64,000 bases of DNA. It comes from Paramecium tetraurelia (Eukaryota; Ciliophora; Oligohymenophorea; Peniculida; Parameciidae). The stretch is taken from positions 66,386-130,385 of the forward strand of contig NW_001799144.1 of NCBI RefSeq assembly GCF_000165425.1, in the 5' to 3' direction. Below are positions 1 to 12,575 of the stretch, piece after piece (the stretch's first letter is position 1; the number at the start of each line of letters is the position of its first letter). A program made the translations under genes and the position numbers. The notes under the pieces are model-generated. The model was given only the letters and a program-made list of their open reading frames with translations. It made no database searches and was not told where the DNA came from.

Positions 1-1542
1 TTTCATAGTATCCCCTTTCTAATTTTCAAAACTAAATAAACTACGAAATTCATAATTTATTTTCGTTATATTTTTGTTCTTCATTTTTATTCTTTGATTT
101 CTCGCCTCAATTCTAGATTAAATTGGAAACTTGATTGTATCATATTAATTAGTAATTTATTCAAATTCATTTAAACTCAAACTTATTAATTAAGAGTTTT
201 TAGACATAAGAGCAGATGAGAAATAGGAACTCCTACCTTCCGATTGAATATCAGATGATACTTATTCACCAATTTGTGGTTAATTTAACTATTGCATGAC
301 CATTTAATGATCAACTAAAAGTCCACTGTAATTAGTGGTCGAATTACTTTTTAGAAGTTCACTATTTTTTTTTTCATTACTAACTCTCTTTGCTATTGCA
401 CTAATCGTAGGTTCTTATTGAGATTTCAAAAATTAATCAAAAGTGAGTAGATTTTATAACGACTATTCAAAATCAAGACCCAACTCATTTGCATCTAAAA
501 ATATGGGCTGAATTTGATATTCCTTAAAATAGGTATTATTAAGTTATTATTATTCCTCCTAAGTGAGTTTGAGTATTTATTGACAAAAGAGATCCTCTAC
601 GAAATCAAATAAAATAGTATCAACATAATTCTCCACTATCCATTCTGGAAATATGGTAAGTACATACTAATTATCAAGAAACCAAAATTGAAAAAAGTCA
701 TGATAATCTCCTTTAAATTTTTCCTCGTACAATTATTTGCTCTATTCCTATAGTTATTGAATTATATTTGGTATAACAAATTCATCACTGCCTGCAAATT
801 ACAAATTATAAACATCCGTACTCATTTCCATAAGGACTGTAGCAATTCTACTTAAGGGGAGATCTGATTTTCTCTCCTTTCTACCTAATAGTATTTAATT
901 TATAGCAAATTATTTATCTATGCTTACTTATCCACCCCAAATTTTTGCTCCAAACATTTCTACTTTTAAACTTGGTCTTAAGTTGGTGTGAAAATGCTCA
1001 TCAAAAGCTTGATTAATTTTTTAAAACGAATATTTCTTCGATAAATTTGATAACTTTTATGAGAAATGCTCCCATATTGTAACATAAATGATCCATTGTA
1101 GTTTTTAGTCCTTCTCGCATTGCAATAATAAAGTATTTGTGATTGTACAATAATTTTTAATACCCTTTATTAATGAGATCCAACCAGGTTCTTGCAGTTT
1201 GCTGCATTTAAATGTATCTAACTATTTGATATCAAACATTCTTAATGATTTGATATCATTGATTTTTAATTAGACTTAATGTTAATCAGCTGCGTCCTCT
1301 TCTAGTTAACTTCTTATCGTTGGAGGTTCAAGCAGCTTTTTCTAAAAAGTAGACAACATATTTAAGTGTTCATAGTCTTCTGGAATGTATTTTTCAAAAT
1401 CCAAATGATCCTAACCAAAATATTTGAACTAATTCTCTCTAAAATGTTAATAAAATTTACATTTCTTTCGAAATTTTTGGCATTTTAAGTATAACTTATT
1501 TTAACTATCCTTACACCTCAATACTTAACTATACTTCAACAT
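1..1542 (-). CDS. Unknown protein, C-terminal end outside window
   Basis: A continuous frame with the ciliate code (TAA/TAG = Gln) runs from the ATG at 1542 to the window edge without a TGA, giving at least 514 residues. A TGA lies in frame just upstream of the ATG, which supports the start. No intron is needed. The middle contains hydrophobic, well-composed stretches such as LRPSLKVEMFGAKIWGG and MEMSTDVYNLQFAGSDEF that look like a folded domain; the last third is Gln/Ser/Asn-rich. I do not recognise the family. The next gene in the same direction is APC10, about 940 bp upstream. Confidence 0.6.
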
Positions 1543-2485
1543 TGGGAATCAAATTCTATAAATAATCTAATCCTGTTAAACAATTCTTAATTCGGGTTTT
1601 TCCTTGTCCTGAGCCCATATATAAATATTAATATATTGATTTTTCTAGTAATCAATCTAATAACTCAAAAATTATAGACTGTTCTATATTTATATAATCT
1701 AATATTTTGTATAAGAAAATTCGTAAGAATTAGATTTAGTTTTCGTTAATTTAGCTTTAGACTAATTTTGAAACATCATTTTCTAATTACATTTAATAAT
1801 CTTCACTTTTTATAATATAAATTTGATAAATTTAGAATTTCTCTTCACAATCCCCATTATTGCAAGGCTGATATAATTTATAACGAAAAATGAAATAAAG
1901 ACACAATATCAATTAATAGAATTATTGTGAAGAGCTTTTACACCACTTTCCCCCCTTAATTAATTAACTTATCAAATGATAGTTCATAAGTATTTTCTTA
2001 AATTTAAAATATTTTAATCCTATATTTATAATAAGATAATAATTGCAATAATGATGGCATTATTGCAATTAATAACATTCTCTATATAACTTTCTCATAA
2101 AATGATTATAATTCAAGTTGAGTCTCACTTCTTCAAAATTGGAGATAATATTTTATAATGATTTGCTATTAATTTATATGCTAATCATATACTTACTATT
2201 TTTATGGATTCTTATTTATTTATGAATTTAGTAGAACAAAGTAAATAAATAAGATTTTATCTAGCATTAACTAGAAATTATGTAATCCAATAACTAATTT
2301 GCTAATATTTTTTAAAAATATTCCAAAAAACCCAAAATAAATTAACTTATCAATAATATCACCTTATAAATTGAACAATTTTAATGTTAAACAAAATTAT
2401 ATTAGATTGGATTGCTAAATTGTTGGAATTTATAAAGATTAATTAAATTGGTCAAAAATATGAATTAATAATTATGCATAATTGT
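1543..2485. other. Intergenic, very AT-rich
   Basis: About 940 bp with no frame that looks coding on either strand. It carries long A/T runs and a short C run near 1955. It separates two minus-strand genes, so it should hold the terminator of APC10 and the promoter of the unknown gene, but no specific motif can be named. Confidence 0.5.
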
Positions 2486-3151
2486 TCAACGAATCGAAGC
2501 ATATTAAGTAATTTCTGGCATTTTGAAATCTGGAAAACTTAACCCTTAGTTTTGTTTCCTAAAATAAATTTGAATTTTCATACTCTCTTGGTCCAAATAT
2601 TCTTACTTGTCTGATATGTGTATCTTTTCCACTGTGTTAATTTTATAAAACTACTACTTAGATGTTAATTGTCGACACATAAGGTCTTAATATAGAGATA
2701 ATTCAGTACTTTTCCTATCCATTAAGTAATTTGGTTTTAAGTTGAAATACAAACCATCCATATGGTTCTTTCAATTCAATGTAGAGTACTTCCTAGATTA
2801 GATTTCAATTTGTACTTTCATGTCTTGAATATTAGTTCCTGCTCGAATTGATAATTTATTGGGAGTGTAGCTTTCATCTTATTTGAAATCTAAATAAACA
2901 GCTACTTCTTAAACTCTCATTTTCTTAAGAAATTGTATTGTGATGTTATGGGGTTGCGTGCCATCAGATTGCCAGAATGTATTCAAATTATCATCTCTTA
3001 ATTGATCTACTCCATTTCCCGTCTTAGCCGATGATAAAGTCCAGATGGCTTAATCGCCAATCTCCTTCCTCTATTAATTGGGCAAAGGAGGATTATTTTG
3101 AGGCACGAACTAGGTCTAGATAACAGAGAGAAATGGATTTTCAATGTGCAT
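2486..3151 (-). CDS. APC10: Anaphase-promoting complex subunit 10 (APC10/DOC1)
   Basis: APC10 is the DOC-domain subunit of the APC/C ubiquitin ligase and helps bind cell-cycle substrates. After removing three introns (2793..2815, 2686..2709, 2559..2583; 23, 24 and 25 nt) the frame gives 197 residues. The DOC beta-barrel signatures are clear: [15 protein letters not shown], then a block with [16 protein letters not shown], then [14 protein letters not shown]. The protein ends ...YASIR, keeping the C-terminal Ile-Arg tail that in other species docks on CDC27/APC3. The length matches the family's short form. The ATG at 3151 is the first in frame and lies only 41 bp from the divergent start of the peptidase gene. 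Confidence 0.92.
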
Positions 3152-3192
3152 GTTTAATTTCAAATTATTAAAATTAATTAGACGAATAGTTT
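3152..3192. promoter_or_regulatory. 41-bp divergent promoter gap
   Basis: Only 41 bp separate the start codons of APC10 (minus) and the S11 peptidase-like gene (plus). Any promoter for either gene must sit in this AT-rich gap or reach into coding DNA. Confidence 0.5.
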
Positions 3193-4311
3193 ATGTTCAA
3201 ACCACCACTACCAAACCAAAGAATGTCAAGTAAAGCTTTAGAGTAGCCGTTGATTCAGATTCGAAGCATAGGATCAAGCCAAGGTAATCGTCCCAATAGA
3301 ACCTCCAGTGGTTCTAATTATAGACCAGGATCAAGTTCGAGATCTTAAAGTTGTTCTAAAATAGATCTGCACTCTAAATATGGTGTACCATTGGTGACAG
3401 CTCAAAACTTTATTGTAATGAATGGTATTGATGGATAACATTTGACAGTACTGCAATTAAATAATACAAGAGAACTTTAATTCAAAAAAGAGAGTATAAG
3501 TTGCCTCACTTACTAAGTTGATGACATGCTACGTAGCGATCTAATTAATTAGAGATCTCAAGCTCAATCTTTATTAGATTGTGTACGTTAGTTATGATGT
3601 ATATATTTTAACATTTAAGGCTGTTTAAATCTCAGGAACTTCAGCATTTTTACATCCCTATGATAGAATTACCCTATATGATTTACTACATGGCTTAATG
3701 TTGCCTTCTGGGAATGATGCTGCAAATGTAATCGCAGAAAACCTCTCGTAATGTGTTAAAGATCCTGTTTCCAACATCGCCTTACATTACAGGATTCAAC
3801 CGTTTATTTCACTTATGAATTAATACGCACTTCAACTCGAAATGAATGATACTTAATTCTACAATCCGCATGGTAAATTCATCCAATATTCCCAAGGATT
3901 ATCAAATGATCAATCGTATTCATGTGCTGAAGATTTGGCAATCCTATGCAAATAAATTATCAATGACCCAATGTTAATGGAAATAGTGAATAAAAAAGAG
4001 CATTAAGCAACTGTGCAGAGAAATGTACAGTGAATTATATATTCCCATTAGAATAAACTTATAAATTTGACTTGGAAGAATACTAACAGGATGTTGGAGT
4101 ACGAAGGCTATTGTGGATTTAAGACAGGATTTACCAATAAGGCTGGGCCATGTCTTGCTACTTTATTTAAAAACGACTAAATTTGCCTTATTATAATTAT
4201 TTTGAATTGTCTATCTAAGGAAGTTCGGTAATGATGATATTGATTATAAATAGGTGGGATGATACAATTAAGCTGTCAAATTGGGCTCAAAGAAAGCTAG
4301 ATGTAGATTGA
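3193..4311 (+). CDS. Peptidase S11 (D-Ala-D-Ala carboxypeptidase-like) protein
   Basis: About 346 residues after removing introns 3448..3472, 4025..4051 and 4228..4253; a further 21-nt stretch ending near 3620 may also be spliced, since it is in frame and GT-AG. All three penicillin-binding active-site motifs are present in order: SLTK (nucleophile Ser and Lys), SGN in LPSGNDAANVIAE, and KTG in GFKTGFTNKAG. In bacteria this family trims the peptidoglycan peptide; ciliates have no peptidoglycan, so the substrate is unknown and might be bacterial wall from food or a host protein. The N-terminal ~60 residues are Ser/Arg-rich with no clear signal peptide. The C-terminus is short compared with bacterial DacA. 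Confidence 0.85.
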
Positions 4312-4466
4312 TTTATTAATTAAATTTCATATTCATTCATATAGATTCGGTTATATATAAAATGATGTTCAAGCAAGCAAGTTTTTGGGTAGAGAATATT
4401 CATTCAAAAAATTAATTTCTAAGAACTCTTTCATTGTTTTTCTCTTATGTTTTGGGCATATCAGCA

Positions 4467-5685
4467 TCAATGTTAAAATCTAGAATATAAATGATATGGT
4501 ATTACTCTCTTAGCCACTCTGAATAATTCTTTCATTGCTTTATTTGGGAAGAATTGAGTGTAATTGCAATTAGTATCGGAATATGGGAAAGCATCATGTA
4601 ATAGGAGCATCTTGGGAAATAGCCAAATATATTACTTTCACTATTTCTGTGTGACCATTAAACATGGCATAATATAGGGGAGTTTTCTTATTCTTGTCTA
4701 GAGCATTCACATCAGCCTTAAATCTCAAGAGCATTTTGGTAATATCATATAGACCTTATTGACAAGAAATATGCAAGGGAGTCATGAGAGAATTGTCCAC
4801 TTCATGAATGAATGACTTGTTATAAGATAGATGTTTAAGCAATTAGTTATAGTTTTTCTATTTCAAAGCCATGAACATTTGTTTCGAATTGTGTCTTAGG
4901 TAGGGAATCTTTAATTGTGTAATCATATATTTCTTGGAATACATTGTGTTGTTATGACGAGATGAAAAGTTTTATAAGATTAAGAATTTGGCTTTTTTCC
5001 ATTTATTAGTCTTATAGTACACACTCTACTCCAGTTTGGATCTTTGTTTTTTCTTGGTTTCACTCCATTGTATAGTTTGGGTAGCTAACTTTTAGACTAG
5101 ATTGGCACTATTTTCATTGTTTTCGATCGTTTCTGGTTTTATCAATTTTATCAAGGGAACATCAACGCTAGAATTATGATCAGCACTCATGTATTCGGTT
5201 TTATTAATCATTTCACACATCTTTTAATAGTTGTTAGAATTAACTCCATTGAATTGATTGTGTCTATCTTGAATATATTGGATGGATTCATCAATTTTAT
5301 TGAGACGCTATTTAAAAATCAATCTGTTTTCAGGACTCATACGAGAATTGTGAAGTGAAGTCTTCAGTATTCTACTCTATTTAATCCTTCCCTTTAATGG
5401 TGATTCGATTATCTTTTCTGGTGAACATGGATTCACAGTTTTATTTGAACTTGATATCGCCCCAATATATTAAATATGCTTTGGTTGATTGATCTGGAAA
5501 CGAGACTCAGTTCGTTACAAATTTAATTGATGTAATTTCTGACTGTATTATTATTTTTATAAGCTCTGAGAAAGCATTTTGAGAGTGCTCTGTCCTCCTT
5601 ATTAGTGACAGAGTGATTGATATTTATTATGAAGTGAATAGGCATTACGACTACGAATTCTACTTTGCAACAAGTCCTCCATCAT
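4467..5685 (-). CDS. Ankyrin-repeat protein
   Basis: 397 residues after one 25-nt intron (4611..4635). The first ~270 residues are Gln/Asn/Lys-rich and look unstructured or coiled. The C-terminal third carries ankyrin repeats, with consensus blocks NSLMTPLHISCQQGLYD, DVNALDKNKKTPLYYA and GHTEIVKMLLLHDA. Without the intron the frame stops early inside the last repeat, so splicing is well supported. Ankyrin arrays bind protein partners; no catalytic domain is seen. The start at 5685 is the first of two adjacent ATGs. Confidence 0.75.
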
Positions 5686-5713
5686 TTTAGTATAAATAAT
5701 TATAATACTATAA

Positions 5714-7423
5714 TCATTTTCCAAAAATTTTAATAAAGTCTCTATAACTTATCTGTCCATCACCATCATAATCCAGTTCGGCCAACAATAAATCTACATC
5801 TTGGTGCACAGTCTTGAATTGATTCGCCTACAGGAAATCAGTAATCTATCTAAGTTAATACTCTTACGTCTTAATGAGTTATTTACTATCTATCATAAGC
5901 TAGCATGTAAAAGATTTCACTGATATCGAATTACTATTTGCTTTAATATTCCTTCGTTTGGTGTATCTTCTACTAAAATTGCTCGATCAATTCTAATAGC
6001 AATTTCATTGATATTTCTGTTTGCGTTAACATGTTTCCCTTGTGTTTTTGATCTTTCTTCAGTAGCATCTCTACTGCCTAAGGATCTTTTGGCTCAATCA
6101 TTTTGATATACTCTGAAAATCTCATCTTGTTATCTTTTCCATAACGATCCAATATCAATTACGGGTTTTTGCAAAAAGAGTTCAAGTCACTCTTAATCAA
6201 AATCCCTTTAAACCCTTTATCCAATTTTTAAAATGAAGAATACAATGAAAAATCATCATGATTGCTCAACAGAATCTTTTAACGTTCAACCTTCTTCACC
6301 AACTAAATCAAACTCACAAATAGCTAGACATAATAATTAACTGGTTCCAGGGCTTCATATTTTGCAACTGACTAAGTCTTCTTTAAAGTTTAGATATCAT
6401 CCTCGTAAAAACTTGTTATTGGTTTATGAGTCATTGTTTTGTAGGATAGTTCCTATTTTGAGGAGTGATTACTATTCTACAATAATTAAGAATGCATTTA
6501 GGCTCTCACTTCGGTTTTCTACTTCTGATATTTTTTAGGTGTATTGTACGAGTAATTGGACAAAGGGGGTTTAGTGGACTAATAAAACCCCTATTTAGAT
6601 ATAGAGAGTAGGTCACTCATTGTGGAATCCTATTATTTCCTCTTTGTTGAACTATATCTTGTGCTATTGAATTTCTGTTATTATTTGTATGAATTTGAAT
6701 TGACTTATAATACTGATTTCCTCGCACTCACCCATAAATTCCATTCATTTCTATCTATCTTTCCATCATTTAACAAATCTATCCTGTTAAATATCTATTA
6801 AATCTCAATAGAATTAGTAGTTATTTGCTTATGCTTGAAATAACTCTATAGATCTTGATGATATATGTAATTCTGATAACAGATCTTATCAAAATAATTT
6901 GGATCAATCTGCTGCTTGTAATTCTCAGCCTGTATAGTTAATTTGATTTCCCTATAATAATTTGCTTAAAATTATACGCTTCCATTAGTTTTGCAAACAA
7001 ATACTAAGTTCTCTCGCTTATGATCTTTTAATCTGAAGGTGTTTACTATGTAATCTTTTCTCTTAAATCCTAATTTGATATAGGCAGAATGGCTCTCAAA
7101 AATCTTATAATCAATCTCATAATTACTCAGAGTATACTAATTTGCTATCTTTATTTTAATTGTAATTCTCTACGTACGTTTTGGTTGGCAGATTAGATGG
7201 AAACTTTCTCTCACTAAGATAAAAAGATAAATCTTGAGCAGTTAAGTACCCCTACCATATTTATTATATGTACTTTTGGTTCATCTTTCATGCAATCAAT
7301 AAATTTGAATAAGTTATAAGGTTGGAAATAAGCCTCTGAACATAAAACTTCTCGTAGAACTTCTATTTCTTATTCCATATATGCATAATATAGTAGCAAG
7401 TCAGTTAATTAGTTATCAGACAT
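5714..7423 (-). CDS. EF-hand calcium-binding protein
   Basis: A single frame of 554 residues runs through after removing two introns (7233..7255, 23 nt; 5846..5867, 22 nt). The C-terminal EF-hand is canonical (DYDGDGQISYRDF), and a second likely EF loop lies mid-protein (DLLNDGKIDRNE). The two halves are joined by a Ser/Gln/Lys-rich linker around 6600-6680. An internal ATG at 6620 could start a shorter protein, but the frame is open and GC-richer across the join, so I treat it as one gene. Likely a calcium sensor of unknown target. Confidence 0.7.
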
Positions 7424-7866
7424 TTTATTAATAAAAATATTTTTTATAGATTATTAAATCATAGAGTTAGACTTTCATACTATGGAATTAAATAGTAAGT
7501 AGTTTTCTTTAAGAATTAGAGTAAAGCTAGCTACCTTGCATTAATCAAACAAAAAGAGGAAATTGGGCTTCTGGGTTTTTTGGAGGCTTTTCTGTTATAA
7601 CCCATTTATTTCCTCTATTTTACAAAAATCAAGTTATGGATTTATTAAAATTAATAAACTTAGAATTAAATTTTCATACATAAGGACATTGTTATCTATA
7701 TAAAAATGTTAATTTCTTTAAAGGTTAGTTAAGTTAGTTAAAATTGTGATTTTATGAATGTCCTAAGTTTATAATAGTCATTGAGATAATAATGATAATC
7801 TTGATTTAAATGAATTTACTAGAATAGTAATGTTAATGATTTAAAAATATAATAAGAATAAAATTT
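7424..7866. other. Intergenic, AT-rich
   Basis: About 440 bp between two minus-strand genes with no coding-like frame found. It contains a purine-rich stretch near 7550 and several imperfect A/T runs. Confidence 0.5.
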
Positions 7867-9310
7867 TCAATCAAGCTCTAACTATCTGCCTATTGGAAGG
7901 GGTGGAACTTTGGAGAGTAATGTTTTGCTTGTAGGAGTGATTTTAGGGGAATTTTCATCGTTTTCATGTAATTAGTGTTCAAAACTTTCTTGGGACATCA
8001 TGGGATTGGTGTCAACTGAATTTCTAATTTTTTTAGTTGAATTGGGGATTATTTAAATAGGAATACTATTTTATTAAGAATTAATTTGTGAAATTAGGCT
8101 GGTTGCTTTGGAATTGTTAAATTTATTAGATATGCTGTTTCCATATCTCTAATTAATCACAACTGAATTCTCAATTTATTTGCTATTATTTTATGACGAC
8201 TTTTATGATGATTCTTGATGTAGGTTACCATGAGATTGATCAATTGAATAGAATTATTCTGATTAAAAAGTGCACATGTTATTATTTTCATTTACAGAAG
8301 GTTAAGAAAATCTTTTCGATTAAATGTTCTTAATGTCTTAAAATACATTTCGACTCTATTGAATTGATGACGGTGGTTGAACAATTTCCTTCTAAATTGA
8401 TTAGAAATTGCTAGCACTACTTTCTTCAGAGCTAATCTTATTTGATTTAAAAGGACTAACATATTTATTTAAGCTTACTTTTCAAATTAACTAAATAATA
8501 TTGCATATTTTTATAATTCCAATTTCTTATCATTCAATTCATCTTCTAATCTTTCGATCTCCTTAATTTACTCTTGATTGCATTGTAGCAGATTGAGCAT
8601 CTCCAATTGTTACTGTCTAAATTATAATTAGATATCGAAGGTGTAGCTCTTATTTTCCTCTCCTATTTTAATCAAGATCTCCTTCAAGATATCCTTATGA
8701 CTCTAGTTAATTCTTAAGGCTCCGTCCAATCTCTCCCTGATTTCAAGGTTGTCGTGATATTCTAATTTGTTCATCTCAGTGATTTCATTTGGAAATTGAT
8801 GAAATTTTTGATATTGTTCTTGGATGATTGCATTGAGTTCAGACAAAGAATTTTATATTTCAATCTATTCTTGAACATTGCAGAAGATATCCTAACTGAT
8901 TATATTGATAGTTACCTCACAAACTCGCTCTAAACACTTTTCTCGGTCTTCAAAATTAAAAGATGAACCCATGCTCTACCTCACTTAAATCAGTTATTGC
9001 AATGATTATTGGAGTTCATTTTTTGCATCCTTAACTAATTGTTGTCGAGCTGCTAAAATTTAGTTCGATTTTTGAATTAGTTTTTCATTAATAGTATCAA
9101 TTTATTAAGATGTCATGGTGTCAAATTATTCGAGAATATCTGATATTTCTTTCATTCTAGTAATATGTCCACATTTATTGCAAACATTTGGCAATCTGAT
9201 TATTTCTATATATTGCAAGCAATGTTACTTATAAGTAGTTCGAATGGGTTACGCAATTTGATTTGAGTCTAAGACTTCCCTCTAGAGTGTTCTGACTATC
9301 TAGTGTCCAT
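7867..9310 (-). CDS. Coiled-coil protein with N-terminal Cys pair
   Basis: 464 residues if introns of 23 nt (near 9220) and 26 nt (near 8145) are removed. Near the N-terminus is a short CNKCGH motif, possibly half of a zinc site. Then come ~200 residues of Glu/Gln/Lys/Leu-rich heptads typical of coiled coil, then a basic segment and an Asn/Ser/Pro-rich tail ending in PPLPIGRQLELD. The layout resembles the many B-box/coiled-coil proteins of Paramecium, but a full RING or B-box is not visible. The start choice (ATG at 9310) depends on the first intron and is less certain than the rest. Confidence 0.6.
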
Positions 9311-9942
9311 CGCTACTAATTATTTAAATTTATTTATTAATTTGAATGTGTTCGTTATATATATACAAATATTTATAAGTATTGAAGGTAAATAACTAAC
9401 TATTTTCATTATTAGTTACATTTCATTTAGAATTGAATACCACGTGAATCTCATAGATAGAGAGAATTCAATGAGAGGATGGATTTGATAACGGAGATGA
9501 GATCATATTCTGATTATATATAGGATTTGGCAAAGAAATAACCATAAATAAGAATTGAATGTTCTAACAAATATTGTTTTCAAATATAGATACTTATGGA
9601 GAATAAATTATTCAACTAGTAGTAGTATATTACAGAGAAATACTTGTGATTATTGTTACAATAAGATGAATTTTAAATTTACATTTTATTAATTGTGATA
9701 TTCCAAGTCTTTCATACACAAAGAAGATTTTACTTTAAAACTAGAGTTTAATACAAAAAATTGGGTTATTACTATAAGATATAAAGCTTATACATTCATT
9801 TATTTGATAAAGATGTGCTTCAATAGTTTTCAGATTTCCAATAGAGATTAATAAATCCAACGTCAACAGATTGTTAAAAGTTATGAAATAGCCAGATTAA
9901 TATGAGGAAATTATTTATAATCTAATTATAAATTAAATTAAA
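9311..9942. other. Unresolved region with short open frames on the plus strand
   Basis: About 630 bp between divergent genes. Plus-strand frames from ~9488 look partly coding, including a CDYCYNK cysteine pair near 9650, but I could not join them with plausible introns into one protein. It may be a small gene, a decayed gene or noise. Confidence 0.3.
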
Positions 9943-11125
9943 ATGGAAATTAATATTAATGTGGGGACATATGATGGCAAACTATTAGGGTTCTCATTGA
10001 ATGATGAATTCTCAGCGAATAACACTCTCTACTCATTTCCAGCCTCCACAGTACATATACTTTATTATTTGAGTCATTAATCAAAACAACCTATCAGAAT
10101 GGACGATATCTGTTCATTGGAGGTTCTGAGGAGTTGATCAAGGTTTATGATGTTAGAAGGAGAGTTGAAGTTACCTTATTAGAACAGCATAATGGAACAA
10201 TAACTTAGATAGCAGGCCATTCGAATTTTCTATTCACAGCAGCTGAAGATGGAAAAGTAAATTTGTGGAGAAATAAACAATGGGCAATTCTGAATACATT
10301 CCAATGTGGAAGTCCTGTTATATGCATAGCAATTCATGAATCCGGAAAGATCTTAGCATGTGCAACCAAAGATCAGAAATTGCATCTCTATAATTTGATG
10401 AATTTAAAAAGGATAGCATTAAAGAAATTTCATTTTAGTACTTATTTTCCATAACCTTTAGATATTGACAAAATTCACTTCATTTCAAAGGAAGACGAAA
10501 TCTAATACTTATTATTTCAATCCGACAGAAAGTGCTATATTGTCGATTGCGAAACCAACAAGGTTGCTCATACTATAGATTTTACAGCATAGATAACAGA
10601 TTCGATACTAAATCAAAATTCACTTATCCTTTCAGGTATTTAATGGAGAATATTCTAGATGCAAATGGAATAGTGTATATGATAAAATTGACAGTCGACA
10701 ATTAGATATAGAGTCAGATTCTGGTGAAGTTTGTTGCTCATTAGAAAAGGATCAAGTAATTGTAACTATTTGATTTGAACGATCAAACATATTTGGCATC
10801 TATTTCTTCTGACGGTGACATCAAAATTTGGGATTGCTTATTATATGCCAATGAATAATATGATGACATTGATCTCAAGAATAAGTTAAAACCAATTTAT
10901 GTAATTCGAACAAATTAGAGATTAACATGTTTCTGTGTGAGTGTTGTTTAGAGGAGAGGAGCAGATCAAGAATAAGAATAGACCTAGGTTTAGAAACCTG
11001 TTGTGGTTCCTATTGCTAAGTAAATCAAAAAGCAGCTAGTTAATAAGAAGCCAAAGTAGATTTAGTAGAAAACAGGTGTGTAGAAAGTGCAGAAGAAGAT
11101 TCAAAAGAAGAAAGTTAATGGTTGA
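9943..11125 (+). CDS. PAK1IP1/MAK11-like WD40 protein (60S ribosome assembly)
   Basis: 378 residues after removing introns 10051..10073 and 10636..10658 (23 nt each). WD repeats follow the PAK1IP1/MAK11 pattern: the N-terminal VGTYDGKLLGF, then GGSEELIKVYDVRRR, HNGTITQIAGH, AAEDGKVNLWRNKQW and SISSDGDIKIWDC. The C-terminal ~65 residues are Lys/Gln-rich and end in a basic tail, as in animal and yeast homologues. MAK11-type proteins act in the nucleolus in maturation of the large ribosomal subunit; the PAK-inhibitor role is animal-specific. Both introns shift the frame, so splicing is required. Confidence 0.85.
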
Positions 11126-11162
11126 TCTTTTTGTATATTAGTAATTAGTATTAAGTTATATA

Positions 11163-11600
11163 ATGAACCCTATATTATAAAGTGTTTTGAATTCTCCTTA
11201 ATACTCTCGGTCAATCCCGAAAAAGCAACATCAATTTGCTAGCATCTATAGAGTACCCACTAAGTACAAGGCAAAGTCATGGAAACCCTAAATAGAGAGA
11301 GAGAAATCTGAAGACAATCTGGTTGATTAATTGAGGCCAAATATCAGAATCAGACTACCTTCATTGCAACATTAGGATTCGAGTGGATCTCATTAATAAA
11401 TGATCCCTAGGGAATCAGAGAAAGAGAAGAAAATAGAAATTACTACGAAAGTGATGTATTACTTGAGCAGAATGACAGGACCTGAAAATGCTTCGAAGTC
11501 AAAGAAATATAGGGAGAAGGAGATCCAATCTCGATTGATGCCAGGAGTGAATTCATATGATGGACTTTATGATGAAATGTATGAAGATGATGATAATTGA
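11163..11600 (+). CDS. Small basic protein of unknown function
   Basis: An intronless frame of 145 residues that begins 37 bp after the WD40 gene stop. It is rich in Ser, Lys and Glu, with the stretch TTKVMYYLSRMTGPEN as the most structured part and an acidic C-terminus (YDEMYEDDDN). No recognisable domain. The next gene starts 31 bp downstream on the same strand. Confidence 0.6.
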
Positions 11601-11631
11601 TACTCAAACTTATAATTTATATAAATAATCT

Positions 11632-12550
11632 ATGGGAGGTCATGGAGGGTTGAATATTCTCCCCTAAAAGAAGTGGAATGTGTACAATATGGAGAATAGG
11701 AACATCGTTGAGAGGGATAAGAGAAAGGAGAGGGAGAGAGTTTAAAAGGAAAAAAGGAAAGAACATAAAGAGTAGGCAGGAAATAGAATTTAAAAGCTGA
11801 AGTAATAGAGAAGAGCTGCTTCTCACACTCCAAGTAGAAGTGTTAGTGAAAGTCAAAGCAGAAGCAGAAGTAGAAGTCAAAGTTAAAAGAAATAAGGTTC
11901 ATCCAAAGTTAGTAAGATTTAATTGTGATAATCTAGATGCTGAATTGAGAGAAATTTTGGAGGCCAAATAACATATAAACTTATTTAAAGAAGAAGAATA
12001 ATATTTGTTATAGAAAGAGAACAACTAAGCTAAAATAGAATTGGAGAAGGAGTTCTTTAAAGACAAACCATTTGATTTGAGTACCAAATTTTTGGGATAA
12101 TATGATTAAACAAAACCATGGTATATTTAACAAAGGTAAGATCAAAAACAAACCTAATTGCAACAAAATGTTAAGCAATAGTTGAAAAATTTCAAAGAAA
12201 AAAAAGATAATTATTATCAGATTTTAGATTTGAGCAAGAAATACTAAGAGGAAACTCTCGTTTCATAAATAGATGCTAAGAAGGAAGAAACAATAAAGGA
12301 TAAAAAGGAAGAAGAAAATGACCCAGCTTATATCAAAGAAATGAAGAAAAAATAGAAGAAATATCAAAAACTTGGAGAATAAATCAGAGAATTATTAGGC
12401 AGTGATGATTCAGAGATAGAAAAAATAAGATAAAAATAAAAATAACGTGAAAGAGAAAAATTAAAAAAAGAGAGATTACAAAGAGAAAAGGTAGAAAGAT
12501 CGAGAGAGTAAAAGCTACTCTCCTCTATATATGAATTTAAATAAAAATGA
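11632..12550 (+). CDS. LENG1-like protein with CIR_N domain (spliceosome-associated)
   Basis: 297 residues after one 25-nt intron (11912..11936). The N-terminus MGGHGGLNILPQKKWNVYN is a clear CIR_N domain, as in CIR, CWC25 and LENG1. An SR-like stretch follows (SRSVSESQSRSRSRSRSQ). After the intron comes QHINLF and later FLGQYDQTKPWY, both matching the LENG1 pattern (INLF, then LGQ..PWY). The C-terminus is Lys/Glu-rich coiled coil. LENG1-type proteins are found with spliceosomes; the exact role is not settled. Its stop codon lies 25 bp from the convergent membrane-protein gene. Confidence 0.8.
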
Positions 12551-12575
12551 AATTTAAGTATTTATTATCAATTTA

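Noticed and set aside
6600-6680. Splitting the EF-hand gene into two genes at the internal ATG (6620)
   Set aside because: The frame is continuous through the region, composition stays coding-like and the total exon length is a multiple of three.
7867-9310. Reading the Cys pair as a full RING or B-box
   Set aside because: Only one CxxCGH motif is visible; the other zinc ligands are not in place in the chosen model.
11617-11880. Minus-strand open frames opposite the LENG1-like gene
   Set aside because: They are antisense shadows of the CIR_N and SR-rich coding sequence; the plus-strand frame has a recognisable domain.
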